Of a stretch of 15,800 nucleotides of DNA, positions 6,597 to 14,120 are shown in pieces. A program made the position numbers and the translations under genes. The notes below the pieces were generated by a model. The model saw only the letters and a program-made list of their open reading frames with translations. It did no database searches and was not told where the DNA came from. Every line of letters starts with the position of its first letter. Position 1 is the stretch's first letter. The DNA is from an uncultured Campylobacter sp. (GTDB taxonomy: Bacteria; Campylobacterota; Campylobacteria; Campylobacterales; Campylobacteraceae): positions 1-15,800 of the forward strand of contig NZ_CALHGM010000037.1 of the NCBI RefSeq assembly GCF_938030145.1, read 5' to 3'.

Positions 6597-7619
6597 ATGG
6601 ATAGGAAAAAAATCTACAACCCCTTCTCCGACGAGACGCTTACCGATCGCAAGATCTTCGGCGGCAATCCGCAGGGCATTTTAAATTTTACCAAGGCGAA
6701 ATATCAATGGGCGCTGAAACTTTGGGATCTGATGGAGGCCAACACCTGGTTTCCCAAAGAGGTCGATACCACCGACGACGTGCGCGATTATAACTTCAAT
6801 CTCACAAGCGCCGAGAAGCGGATGTACGATCTCGTGTGGAGCCAGCTGATATCGATGGATAGCTTTCAGACCAACAATCTTGCCGATAATATCAACCCCT
6901 ACATCACGGCACCGGAGATCAACGCCGTGCTCGCTCGCCAAGCCTACGAGGAGGCCAACCACAGCAAATCTTACGCCGTCATGGTCGAGGCGATCTGTGA
7001 AAACACCGATCTCATTTACGAGATGGAGAAGCACGACGATATGCTCCGCAGGAAAAACGACTACATCTCAAGTGTCTATGAGGAGCTTGCGGGCAAGGTT
7101 AGCGACGATAAGCTGCTGCTAGCGATGGTGGCGAATCAAATTTTAGAGGGTATCTACTTCTACAGCGGCTTTACGTCGATCTATGCGCTTGCTCGCGCGG
7201 GCAAGATGCTAGGCAGCGCACAGATGATCCGCTTTATACAGCGCGACGAGATCACGCATCTTCTGCTCTTTCAAAACATGATAAATTCCGTCCGCAAGGA
7301 GCGCGCCGATCTGTTTAGCAAGCGCAACGTGGATAAAATTTACGAGATGTTCGAGACGGCGGGAAACTTAGAGATCGATTGGGGCAAATACATAACGGAT
7401 AATCAAATCATGGGCTTTACGGATGACATCATCGAAGAATACATCCACTACCTGGTCGATCAGCGCCTGCTCGCCATCGGACTTGAGAAGCGATACGGCG
7501 CGAAGCATCCGATAAAATGGGTCGATGATTTTTCTAAATTTAACGATCAGAAGAGCAACTTTTTCGAGAGCAAGGTCACGAACTACAGCAAAGGAAGTTT
7601 GAGTTTCGATGATTTTTAG
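6597..7619 (+). CDS. nrdB: Class Ia ribonucleoside-diphosphate reductase, beta subunit
   Basis: A 340-residue small subunit of the oxygen-dependent reductase. It holds the di-iron centre and tyrosyl radical that start catalysis in NrdA. All six metal ligands can be placed by comparison with E. coli NrdB: D88 (ISMDSF), E119 and H122 (EEANHSKSY), E184 (LEGIYF), E218 and H221 (RDEITH). The radical tyrosine is Y126, in HSKSY. The C-terminal tail ends SLSFDDF, as expected for the tail that docks into NrdA. The ATG has AAGG 6 bases upstream. nrdA is not in this window, so the two subunits are encoded apart or nrdA lies outside. The gene follows the anaerobic nrdD/nrdG cluster after an AT-rich gap and probably has its own promoter. 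Confidence 0.96.
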   Translation: MDRKKIYNPFSDETLTDRKIFGGNPQGILNFTKAKYQWALKLWDLMEANTWFPKEVDTTDDVRDYNFNLTSAEKRMYDLVWSQLISMDSFQTNNLADNINPYITAPEINAVLARQAYEEANHSKSYAVMVEAICENTDLIYEMEKHDDMLRRKNDYISSVYEELAGKVSDDKLLLAMVANQILEGIYFYSGFTSIYALARAGKMLGSAQMIRFIQRDEITHLLLFQNMINSVRKERADLFSKRNVDKIYEMFETAGNLEIDWGKYITDNQIMGFTDDIIEEYIHYLVDQRLLAIGLEKRYGAKHPIKWVDDFSKFNDQKSNFFESKVTNYSKGSLSFDDF

Positions 7620-7766
7620 CGGATTTTGCGGTTTGAAATTTTTCTCCGCCTCATCGCGTCACCGGCGCTTGGATGGTATTTTTAAAAATTTTATCGGCCC
7701 TGAATTTAATCAGAGCAAAAGCTTTCGCGGCTTTAAATTTAACGCCTGGCCGGGCGGGAGCGCGTT

Positions 7767-8402
7767 ATGGTCTCGCTAGAGCGGCTTCGCTGCGAAAAGA
7801 TGGCGAACGACATCGCCGAACAGGTTAGCTTAAATCCGGCACTTTTTGAGGCGTTTTGCAGCGTCGCTAGAAGCGAGTTCGCCCCGCTGGGCGCGCACGC
7901 TTTCAGCCTCAACGCACAGCCCATTTTGGCCAGCCAGTGGATCAGCTCGCCGCTGACGGTCGCGCGCATGACGATGGCGCTAAGCGTGGATCCGAAGGTC
8001 GAGAAAATTTTAGAGATCGGCTGCGGCAGCGGCTATCAAGCGGCGATTTTAAGCAGGATGGTTCACCGCGTCTTTGCCGTCGAGCGCGTCGAGCGGCTGG
8101 TGGGCGAGGCGAAAAGGCACTTTGCAAATCTTGGGATTTCAAACATCAGCCTGCGCCACGATGATGGCAACGCCGGGTGGAAAAATTTTGCCCCTTTTGA
8201 TAGGATCTTGCTCTCCGCGTGCGCCGAGCGGATCGACGAGCGGCTGTTTGCGCAGCTGGCAATCGGCGGGATTTTGGTCGCTCCGATGAATAGAGGCGGC
8301 TCGCAAAAGATCGTTAGATTTAATAAAATTTCGCCGAGCGAGATCAAAGAAGAGGAGCTCGGCGCTTGCGAATTCGTCCCGCTGGTGCAGGGTCGCGGAT
8401 AG
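7767..8402 (+). CDS. pcm: Protein-L-isoaspartate O-methyltransferase
   Basis: A 211-residue SAM-dependent methyltransferase that repairs proteins damaged by isoaspartate formation. Its length is close to the E. coli enzyme (208). SAM-binding motif I is LEIGCGSGYQ (82-91), followed by RVFAVERVERLV (101-112), the acidic end of the second strand. HDDGNAGW (131-138) and FDRILLSACA (144-153) match the family's later motifs, and the end FVPLVQGRG is typical. The segment QWISSPLTVARM (57-68) sits where the family usually has ISxPxxVA and contacts the substrate. The ATG has GGGAG 6 bases upstream. It lies 147 bases after nrdB on the same strand; no strong terminator is visible between, so linkage is possible but not shown. 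Confidence 0.92.
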   Translation: MVSLERLRCEKMANDIAEQVSLNPALFEAFCSVARSEFAPLGAHAFSLNAQPILASQWISSPLTVARMTMALSVDPKVEKILEIGCGSGYQAAILSRMVHRVFAVERVERLVGEAKRHFANLGISNISLRHDDGNAGWKNFAPFDRILLSACAERIDERLFAQLAIGGILVAPMNRGGSQKIVRFNKISPSEIKEEELGACEFVPLVQGRG

Positions 8403-8522
8403 ATCTAGCGCGCAGTAAATTTTAAAATTTCCTATCGCCGCGGGCGCGTAAATTTAATAAAATTTTGCTTTCGCGCTTCGCCGAGAAATCAGAGTTTTAT
8501 TAATTATTTATTTAAATTCAAG

Positions 8523-8528
8523 TACAAT
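8523..8528 (+). promoter_or_regulatory. Likely -10 box for the McrB-like gene
   Basis: TACAAT in TTCAAGTACAATACGC, about 30 bases before the ATG at 8558, preceded by a long AT-rich stretch (TTTTATTAATTATTTATTTAA). The ribosome site AAGGA lies between it and the ATG. Confidence 0.45.
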
Positions 8529-8557
8529 ACGCAATTTTAATCTTTCAAGGATGAGTC

Positions 8558-10360
8558 ATGCAAGATTTTAGCAAGGAAAAGATAGAGTCGCTGGTCGCCA
8601 GCTGGAAAAATCACAACAAAAACCAATTTTGGCTTAAAAAACAAACCGCGATCTCAAAGTATTTAGGCGAGATAAAGCGCTGCTTGGCGAGCTTTGATGA
8701 GACCGAGAGCGAGTTTTTGCAAACTCTGTATATAAATCTCAGCGACGGCAATCTTAGAAGCTGCAAAATTTTATCTTTAGGCGAGAAGTTCGCGCACGCC
8801 GAGTATTTCTTTATGGATCAGTTTTTTGATTCCAATATCAGCGCGTTTTATTATGATTTCGCTTTCAAAGACCGTATCGTCGGCAAAAAGGAGTTGTTTC
8901 CTAAAAATGCCGTAAAAAGCGTAGATAGCGTGCTTAGCGGCGAGGATAAAAACATCGTCTCGCTTTATGTTTTTATCGAAAATATCGTCAAAAATTTCAA
9001 TAGCTATTCGCAGGAGCGCACCGCTCGCGATATTTTTAAACAAAAGCTAGTCAATTTCTACGATGAGCTTTACAGGCTTCTTACGGCGGTGGATAGCGCT
9101 TTGGCGATCGATTTTTTCGACGTCGCGCTGCATAATCAGCCCTTCGTGCTGATGGAATTTTTAAAATCCGCGATAAATGCCGATAATTTCTATCTGATCG
9201 ATAGCTACCTAAGCGACGACGGGATGTTAAATTTGGGGCTTGCCGAGGGCGGCGATTTCGCGCAAATTTCGCGCGAGAAGCTCTATCTGCTAGCCAGCAT
9301 ATTTGCGCAGTGCAACGATGAGTTTCCGACGCTCGTTTATCGCGATGAAACCGCGCAAATTTTATCCTTGCTCTACGACGAAAAGGTTGAAATTTTTGAA
9401 GAATTTTACGAAGTAAGCTCGCGATTTATCGCGGAATTTACCCCGTATCCGCAGGACGTCGTGGGCGCGGCTAGGATCGTGTATTCGTCGCTGTTTTTCG
9501 AATACGTCAAAAACTACAAAAGCGAAGAGGTCGCTAAAAATACGATCTTTTACGGCGCGATCGGTACCGGCAAGACCCGCAGGCTGCGATCTTTGATCAC
9601 CGAAAAGAAGCTTGCGACAAAAAATTTCCGCTACGTTTGCCTGCACGAAGGCTTTGAATACCGCGATTTCATCGACGGATTTTACAGTGAAAGCTTCATT
9701 AGCGGCGAGTTTAAGGCGCTGTGCAAAGAGGCGCTAAACGATCCGAAGGGCGAGTATTATTTTTTGATCGACAATGTAAGTGCCGCGAGCTTGGATAAAA
9801 TTTTAGGCGAGGCTGCGGTGCTTTTAGATCGTCGCTACGACGAGAATGATGAGCTTTCACTGATCCGCACGAAAAATTCCCACGTAATCGACGGCTTTGA
9901 AGAGGGCGAAAAAGCGCGCGCCAGCGTCGTTTTAAAGGATGGCCGCTCATATTTTGCGGTGCCTAAAAATTTATACGTCCTATGCACTCTAAGTGAGCAC
10001 AAATGCGTTTCGCCGTCGATTGCAAAGGCGTTTAGATGGATCAGATGCGAGTGCGATTACGGCGCGCTTGAGGATTATTTAAGAGATCGCGAGATCGTAA
10101 ACGCAAGCGCGGTCGTTGCGGTTTGCAAGGCGCTGAATAAGTTTATCGCCGATGAGGCAAGCGGCCTCGGCGCGATCGGACACGGCGTATTTATGGGGCT
10201 AGCTCGCTATCAAAACAACGCTCAGATCATGCAGGAGGGGCTAAACGGCTTTTTTGCCGAGGTGCTGGAGCCGATCTTTAGGTGCGCGGCAAGGAGCGAA
10301 GATGCCGCTGCGAGCCTTAGCGAGCGCATTGCAGAAGCTAAGGGTGTGTTTAAATTTTAA
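8558..10360 (+). CDS. Divergent McrB-like AAA+ ATPase
   Basis: A 600-residue protein. The first 320 or so residues match nothing I recognise and are helical in character. The C-terminal half follows the McrB plan: Walker A FYGAIGTGKT (K339, T340), then CLHEGFEYRDFIDGFYSE (361-378), like the FxxSYEDFIxG segment, then GEFKALCKEAL and a Walker B-like YYFLIDNVSAASLDKILGEA (400-419). The end IGHGVFMGLARYQNN resembles the McrB IGHSYF region. Several key positions differ. The Walker B glutamate is N406, the usual EINRANL reads NVSAASL, and the GTMNTADRS sensor reads CTLSEHKCV. So it binds nucleotide in all likelihood but may hydrolyse poorly. No McrC-type nuclease is next to it. Role unknown; a defence or remodelling function is only a guess. 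ATG 8558 has AAGGA 6 bases upstream. Confidence 0.7.
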   Translation: MQDFSKEKIESLVASWKNHNKNQFWLKKQTAISKYLGEIKRCLASFDETESEFLQTLYINLSDGNLRSCKILSLGEKFAHAEYFFMDQFFDSNISAFYYDFAFKDRIVGKKELFPKNAVKSVDSVLSGEDKNIVSLYVFIENIVKNFNSYSQERTARDIFKQKLVNFYDELYRLLTAVDSALAIDFFDVALHNQPFVLMEFLKSAINADNFYLIDSYLSDDGMLNLGLAEGGDFAQISREKLYLLASIFAQCNDEFPTLVYRDETAQILSLLYDEKVEIFEEFYEVSSRFIAEFTPYPQDVVGAARIVYSSLFFEYVKNYKSEEVAKNTIFYGAIGTGKTRRLRSLITEKKLATKNFRYVCLHEGFEYRDFIDGFYSESFISGEFKALCKEALNDPKGEYYFLIDNVSAASLDKILGEAAVLLDRRYDENDELSLIRTKNSHVIDGFEEGEKARASVVLKDGRSYFAVPKNLYVLCTLSEHKCVSPSIAKAFRWIRCECDYGALEDYLRDREIVNASAVVAVCKALNKFIADEASGLGAIGHGVFMGLARYQNNAQIMQEGLNGFFAEVLEPIFRCAARSEDAAASLSERIAEAKGVFKF

Positions 10361-10369
10361 TATTTTCGT

Positions 10370-10939
10370 TTGAGTAGATTTTTAAGTAAATTTTGCAATA
10401 ACGGAATTTTATATGGAGTAAAAACAACGGCTGATAATATTGTAAATAATCATAAATATGATGCAGAATATATTAGCTATATTAGAAATGGTAATTCCGC
10501 CGCAGTTCTTATTACTAGAGATTTGGTGAAAAGCGTAAACACAATTGGTAAGTGGATTGATATCATTGAGAGCAATATTCGCGGCAGAATCGACGGAAGA
10601 ATCAATTTTAACTATTTCATTGTTGAAATTTTTCCTAGAAAAACTAAGCCGGATTATTCCAAGGCAGCGTCAGAGTATGATAAAAAATATATTACCTGGC
10701 AAACGGCTTGCAAAGATATAAAAAATGCGAGAAACGTCCGTTACAAAGGCCCCCGATATAAGATATGGTGCAGTTTGTATAATGACAGGAAGAAAAAAGT
10801 AGTACGGAAATATTATAATAAAAAGTTCGGTAGGTGGATGCCAGATGGATGGCTACCTACCGATTCATGTGTTTTAAAAGATAAAATAGAATTTATTGAT
10901 AACTGGAAATATAAGATCAAATCCATAAGAGAATTATAA
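10370..10939 (+). CDS. AT-rich ORF of unknown function, possibly a truncated foreign gene
   Basis: An open frame of 189 codons if begun at TTG 10370, in the same frame as the McrB-like gene and separated from its TAA by only three codons. No Shine-Dalgarno precedes the TTG. The first in-frame ATG is near the end (GRWMPDGW), so no good start exists. Base composition changes sharply here: 15 of 60 bases are G or C at 10381-10440, against 38 of 60 at 10261-10320. The product is basic and rich in Lys, Tyr, Asn and Ile (FIVEIFPRKTK, YKGPRYKIWC, RKKKVVRKYYNKKFGRW). I recognise no family. It could be the 3' remnant of an acquired gene, a gene with an unusual start, or a readthrough extension of the ATPase. 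It ends 52 bases before the convergent moaE. Confidence 0.45.
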   Translation: MSRFLSKFCNNGILYGVKTTADNIVNNHKYDAEYISYIRNGNSAAVLITRDLVKSVNTIGKWIDIIESNIRGRIDGRINFNYFIVEIFPRKTKPDYSKAASEYDKKYITWQTACKDIKNARNVRYKGPRYKIWCSLYNDRKKKVVRKYYNKKFGRWMPDGWLPTDSCVLKDKIEFIDNWKYKIKSIREL

Positions 10940-10991
10940 AACAACTTAAACGTAACTTCGCTAGTTTTGAATTAAGACTCGAATAATAAAT

Positions 10992-11501
10992 TTAGCCCAA
11001 AAGCCCTGCGCCTTTTACTTTCTGCGAGCGATCCGCTGCGTAGATCCTCTTCCCGCCTACTACTTTGCCGCCCTCGATTTTGCCGCCCTTTACGTCGTAT
11101 TTCCAGATCGGCGCGGCCGCCTTGAAATCCTCCACAAACTCGTTTATTAGCGCCAGAGCGACCTTACGCTGCGGACTTACGACGCCTGCTACGTAAGAGC
11201 TTTCGTGGATCGGCACATCGCCGTTTGAATGTGCAAAAAGCACGAATGCGCCCTGTGTCGCGGCCTTTTGCTGCCACGCTTCGAACCAAGTCCGCAAAAT
11301 CGGCTCGTATATATCGAAGCTAAGCGCGCAGATGCCGCCCTCTTCGCGCACGATGCCTACAAAAGTAATGAACGCGCCGCAATTTGCGTCTTTAAATTTA
11401 GCGTACCAGCGCGATAAAATCGCATCTACGTCCAAGCCGCCCTCATAAATTTCGGGCTTAGTCCCGCTTAAAATTTCTTGGTTAAATTTAGCCTCACTCA
11501 T
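10992..11501 (-). CDS. moaE: Molybdopterin synthase catalytic subunit
   Basis: A 169-residue MoaE. With MoaD it puts the two dithiolene sulfurs into precursor Z to make molybdopterin. The family pattern is clear: CGAFITFVGIVRE (41-53), HSNGDVPIHESSYVAGVVSP (91-110), QRKVALALINEFVEDFKAAA and PIWKYDVKGGK, with K134 (PIWK) and K138 or K141 as the catalytic lysine candidates. It is about 20 residues longer than E. coli MoaE, partly from a glycine/lysine-rich end (KIEGGKVVGGKRIY). The ATG at 11501 follows a strong ribosome site (AGGAGG) and lies 15 bases after the moaD stop, so the two form one operon in the order moaD-moaE. Confidence 0.93.
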   Translation of the reverse strand: MSEAKFNQEILSGTKPEIYEGGLDVDAILSRWYAKFKDANCGAFITFVGIVREEGGICALSFDIYEPILRTWFEAWQQKAATQGAFVLFAHSNGDVPIHESSYVAGVVSPQRKVALALINEFVEDFKAAAPIWKYDVKGGKIEGGKVVGGKRIYAADRSQKVKGAGLLG

Positions 11502-11516
11502 CGCCGCCTCCTAGGC

Positions 11517-11738
11517 TTAGCCGCCGCAAACGGGAGGCAAAAGGCTCACGCGATCGCCGGATTTGAGCGCAAAATTCGCATCATAAACCATCTTATCATT
11601 TACCGCTACGGCGCAGTTTGCGAGCCACTCGCGCAAGCCTTCGTCCTTTTGCAGCTCCGCTTTTACCTCTTGCAAGGAGCTTGCGTTTAGGCGCAGTGGC
11701 TCGCGCCCGATCGGCCCTAGAAATTCTACCTCTACCAT
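11517..11738 (-). CDS. moaD: Molybdopterin synthase sulfur-carrier subunit
   Basis: A 73-residue ubiquitin-fold protein that carries sulfur as a C-terminal thiocarboxylate to MoaE. The diagnostic C-terminus PPVCGG ends in Gly-Gly, preceded by the typical GDRVSLLPP. The middle has the family's VAVNDKMVYDANFALKSGD, and the N-terminal strand is MVEVEFLGPIG. The ATG at 11738 has AAGGA 5 bases upstream. It is first in the moaD-moaE operon and divergent from nspC, with 85 bases between the two starts. The MoeB-type activating enzyme is not in this window. Confidence 0.92.
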   Translation of the reverse strand: MVEVEFLGPIGREPLRLNASSLQEVKAELQKDEGLREWLANCAVAVNDKMVYDANFALKSGDRVSLLPPVCGG

Positions 11739-11765
11739 TTTTGTCCTTATTTTAAAGATTGGGCG

Positions 11766-11771
11766 ATTTTA
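11766..11771 (-). promoter_or_regulatory. Possible -10 box for moaD-moaE
   Basis: The minus strand reads TTTTTGGTTAAAATCGCCC, giving TAAAAT about 27 bases before the moaD ATG with a T-rich run ahead. It sits back to back with the nspC promoter in an 85-base divergent region. Confidence 0.35.
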
Positions 11772-11793
11772 ACCAAAAATTCATAAAATTTTA

Positions 11794-11799
11794 TATAAT
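11794..11799 (+). promoter_or_regulatory. Likely -10 box for nspC
   Basis: TATAAT in AATTTTATATAATTGCG, 24 bases before the nspC ATG at 11824. Upstream is AT-rich with no clear -35. Confidence 0.55.
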
Positions 11800-11823
11800 T
11801 GCGTAAAAATTTAATGAGGGAAA

Positions 11824-12981
11824 ATGATGAAAATCGATGAAATTTCGACCCCCGCTTACGTGTGCGAGGAGCAAAAACTGGTAAAAAATTTAGAAATTTT
11901 ACGCGGTGTAGGCGAGCGAAGCGGCGCAAAAATTCTATGCGCGCTAAAAGGCTTTGCGTTTAGCTTCGCGATGCCTTACGTTGGCAAATACCTCTGGGGC
12001 GCAACTTGCAGCGGCCTGCACGAGGCGAAATTTGCCGCGGAATTTATCAAAAACGGCGAGATTCACACATACTCGCCAGCATTCAAAGAGGATGATTTGG
12101 ACGAAATTTTAAAAATTTCAAATCACGTCGTATTCAATAGCGCCGCGCAGTGGCAAAAATACCGCACAAAAGCGCTTGCTACGGGCGCATCGTGCGGCTT
12201 ACGGCTAAATCCGCAGACCTCCTTCGCGCCCAAAGACGCTTACAATCCGTGCGGCAGCTTTAGCAGGCTCGGGATGAGCCTTGAGGCGCTGCAGCGGGCG
12301 ATCTTGCAAGACGGCGAGTTTTTGCGCGGCATCTCGGGGCTACATTTTCACGCACTGTGCGAAGAGAGTGCTCAGAGCCTAGAGCGGGTGCTTGAGGTTT
12401 TCGAGGCGAAATTCGGCAAGTATTTTGACGGCCTAAAATGGCTAAATTTCGGCGGCGGGCATCATATCACGCGCGCAGGCTACGACGTGGAGCTACTGAT
12501 AGATCTGATCAAAAAATTTCGCGAAAAATACGAAGTCGAAATTTATCTCGAGCCGGGCGAGGCGGTCGGTTGGGAGTGCGGATATTTGGTCGCTAGCGTG
12601 CTTGACATAGTAGAAAATGGCGCTAAAATCGCTATCTTAGACGCTTCCGCTGAAGCTCATATGCCCGATACCGTGCTGATGCCGTATCGTCCTGCGGTGC
12701 GCGGCGAGAGCGAGAGCGGTAAATTTAGCTATCGTTTCGGCGGGAATACCTGCCTCGCAGGCGACGTCGTGGGGATTGAGAGCGGACGGCCCGAGTATAA
12801 ATTTGACGCGCCGCTAAATATCGGCGATCGGGTGATTTTCGAGGATCAGATCCATTATACGATCGTGAAAAATACGACCTTTAACGGCATCAAGCTGCCC
12901 GATCTTGTTTTGGCGGACGAGCGCGGAGAGGTTTTAATGATCAAAAAATTCGGCTACGACGAGTATGCGCGGCGAAACTAG
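11824..12981 (+). CDS. nspC: Carboxynorspermidine/carboxyspermidine decarboxylase
   Basis: A 385-residue PLP enzyme of the alanine-racemase fold. It decarboxylates carboxyspermidine or carboxynorspermidine, the last step of the spermidine route used by Campylobacter. The PLP lysine is K42 in LCALKGFAF. Other family marks are the core CSGLHEAKFA, HTYSPAFKEDD (81-91), HFHALCEES (174-182), the phosphate-binding NFGGGHHIT (208-216), EPGEAVGW (243-250), DASAEAHMPDT (273-283) and the catalytic cysteine C310 in GGNTCLAGD. The end IHYTIVKNTTFNGIKLPD matches the C. jejuni enzyme as I recall it. Two ATGs are adjacent; the ribosome site GAGGG is 3 bases from the first and 6 from the second, so the start could be 11827. 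It is divergent from moaD; the partner dehydrogenase is not in this window. Confidence 0.95.
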   Translation: MMKIDEISTPAYVCEEQKLVKNLEILRGVGERSGAKILCALKGFAFSFAMPYVGKYLWGATCSGLHEAKFAAEFIKNGEIHTYSPAFKEDDLDEILKISNHVVFNSAAQWQKYRTKALATGASCGLRLNPQTSFAPKDAYNPCGSFSRLGMSLEALQRAILQDGEFLRGISGLHFHALCEESAQSLERVLEVFEAKFGKYFDGLKWLNFGGGHHITRAGYDVELLIDLIKKFREKYEVEIYLEPGEAVGWECGYLVASVLDIVENGAKIAILDASAEAHMPDTVLMPYRPAVRGESESGKFSYRFGGNTCLAGDVVGIESGRPEYKFDAPLNIGDRVIFEDQIHYTIVKNTTFNGIKLPDLVLADERGEVLMIKKFGYDEYARRN

Positions 12982-13041
12982 CGCCGCACTTAATGCAAAA
13001 ATGTAATTTTGCTTTGTAAGAAAATTTTTTGCAAAAAATGA

Positions 13042-13047
13042 TATAAT
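13042..13047 (+). promoter_or_regulatory. Likely -10 box for fdhC
   Basis: Consensus TATAAT in GCAAAAAATGATATAATCGG, 30 bases before the fdhC ATG. The upstream T-rich runs (TTTTGCTTTG, ATTTTTTGC) fit the Campylobacter sigma-70 pattern. This is the clearest promoter in the window and separates fdhC from nspC. Confidence 0.6.
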
Positions 13048-13076
13048 CGGCTTGAATTTTATATCTAAGGAAATCC

Positions 13077-14036
13077 ATGAAAAGATTGTTTCTCGCGCTT
13101 TTTGCCTGTATTTATGCGCAGGCCGAAGAGAAAAAATATGCCGATATCGTGCAGGGAAATAGTGATGTTTGGGGCAATGCAAGGCTTGAAAACATCGATA
13201 GCTACGGCAATGGCTTCGGTCCGATTTTTCTGCAATTTCAAGGACATCTGCAAAGCTCGGGTTTTTTTGCTTGGTTGGCGCTGGGCGCGGTTTTAGGCGT
13301 AATCATAGCTTTTATTGGGCACTACGCGATCATAGGGCCGAAGCACTTCGATCATCACGCGGGCAAGCCGATCTATGCATTTAATAAATTTGAGCGACTA
13401 TACCATCTTGTAGCGGCCGTCGCATGGGCGATCTTGGTTCCGACAGGCTTGATTATGATGTTTGGCGAGGAATTCGGCGGCGGCGCTTTCGTGAGATTTT
13501 GTAAAAACGCTCACGGACTGGCTACGATAGCGTTTGCAATCTCCGTTGTGCCGATGTTCTTGCTGTGGTTTTGGCGTATGCTACCGCGAGCTTACGATAT
13601 CAAATGGATGATGATCGTGGGCGGCTATTTAAGCAAAAAGAAGCGCGCGATCCCTGCGGGTAAATTTAACGCAGGCCAAAAGGCGTGGTTTTGGGTTGCT
13701 ACTTTAGGCGGCATAGTGATGATAGCGACGGGTGCGTCAATGTTTTTCTTAGACTACGATATACCCGCAATGAGAAGTGCGCTAGGTATGAGTCAGATCG
13801 AAATTTTAAGAGCGAGCGCGATTATTCATAATTTTTTGGGTGCGGTCTGCGCGGTATTTTTGCTTGTGCATATCTATATGGCGGTCTTTGCGATCAGCGG
13901 TGCCATTCACTCGATGATCGACGGACACAAGCCGGAGGAGGAAGTTTACGTCCTTCACCACTACTGGTATCGCGAGCTGCTTGATAAAGGGCAGATTGCT
14001 AAATCGCAATTTGAAGCGAAGTACCCGCGCTTATAA
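13077..14036 (+). CDS. fdhC: Formate dehydrogenase cytochrome b subunit
   Basis: A 319-residue membrane di-heme cytochrome b that passes electrons from periplasmic formate dehydrogenase to the quinone pool. An N-terminal signal peptide (MKRLFLALFACIYAQA) is followed by a periplasmic part (about 17-62), then about four membrane helices near 63-85, 106-128, 145-168 and 207-224, plus one at 248-275. Likely heme-ligand histidines are H110 (RLYHLV), H146 (NAHGLA), H251 (IIHNFL) and H265 (LVHIYM). The C-terminal YVLHHYWYRELLDKGQI lies in the cytoplasm. It fits the FdnI/FdhC gamma family. The ribosome site TAAGGA precedes ATG 13077. fdhA and fdhB are not upstream (nspC is), so the gene is detached from its usual operon; it instead precedes the selenium genes yedF and selD. 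Confidence 0.88.
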   Translation: MKRLFLALFACIYAQAEEKKYADIVQGNSDVWGNARLENIDSYGNGFGPIFLQFQGHLQSSGFFAWLALGAVLGVIIAFIGHYAIIGPKHFDHHAGKPIYAFNKFERLYHLVAAVAWAILVPTGLIMMFGEEFGGGAFVRFCKNAHGLATIAFAISVVPMFLLWFWRMLPRAYDIKWMMIVGGYLSKKKRAIPAGKFNAGQKAWFWVATLGGIVMIATGASMFFLDYDIPAMRSALGMSQIEILRASAIIHNFLGAVCAVFLLVHIYMAVFAISGAIHSMIDGHKPEEEVYVLHHYWYRELLDKGQIAKSQFEAKYPRL

Positions 14037-14082
14037 CTTGGGTAAATTTTATGCGGGTCTGCTTGCGTGCGGCTCGCATTAG

Positions 14083-14110
14083 CTTTGAGGTTCAAAGAAT
14101 TTTATTTTTA
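14083..14110 (+). terminator. Weak stem-loop plus T-run between fdhC and yedF
   Basis: CTTTGA-GGT-TCAAAG forms a perfect 6-base stem with a 3-base loop, followed by AATTTTATTTTTA. The stem has only two G-C pairs, and the T-run ends at the yedF ribosome site, so it may act as a weak attenuator or not at all. A second possible stem (GCGGGTC at 14053-14059 with GGCTCGC at 14071-14077, two wobbles) lies just upstream. Confidence 0.3.
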
Positions 14111-14120
14111 AGGATTACAT

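Noticed and set aside
7620..7766. Terminator between nrdB and pcm
   Set aside because: Only a 5-base GCGGA/TCCGC pairing with a large loop is present and no T-run follows; not enough support.
10400..10420. GGAATTTTATATG as a ribosome site and start for the AT-rich ORF
   Set aside because: That ATG is out of frame with the long ORF and meets a stop (TAA) two codons later.
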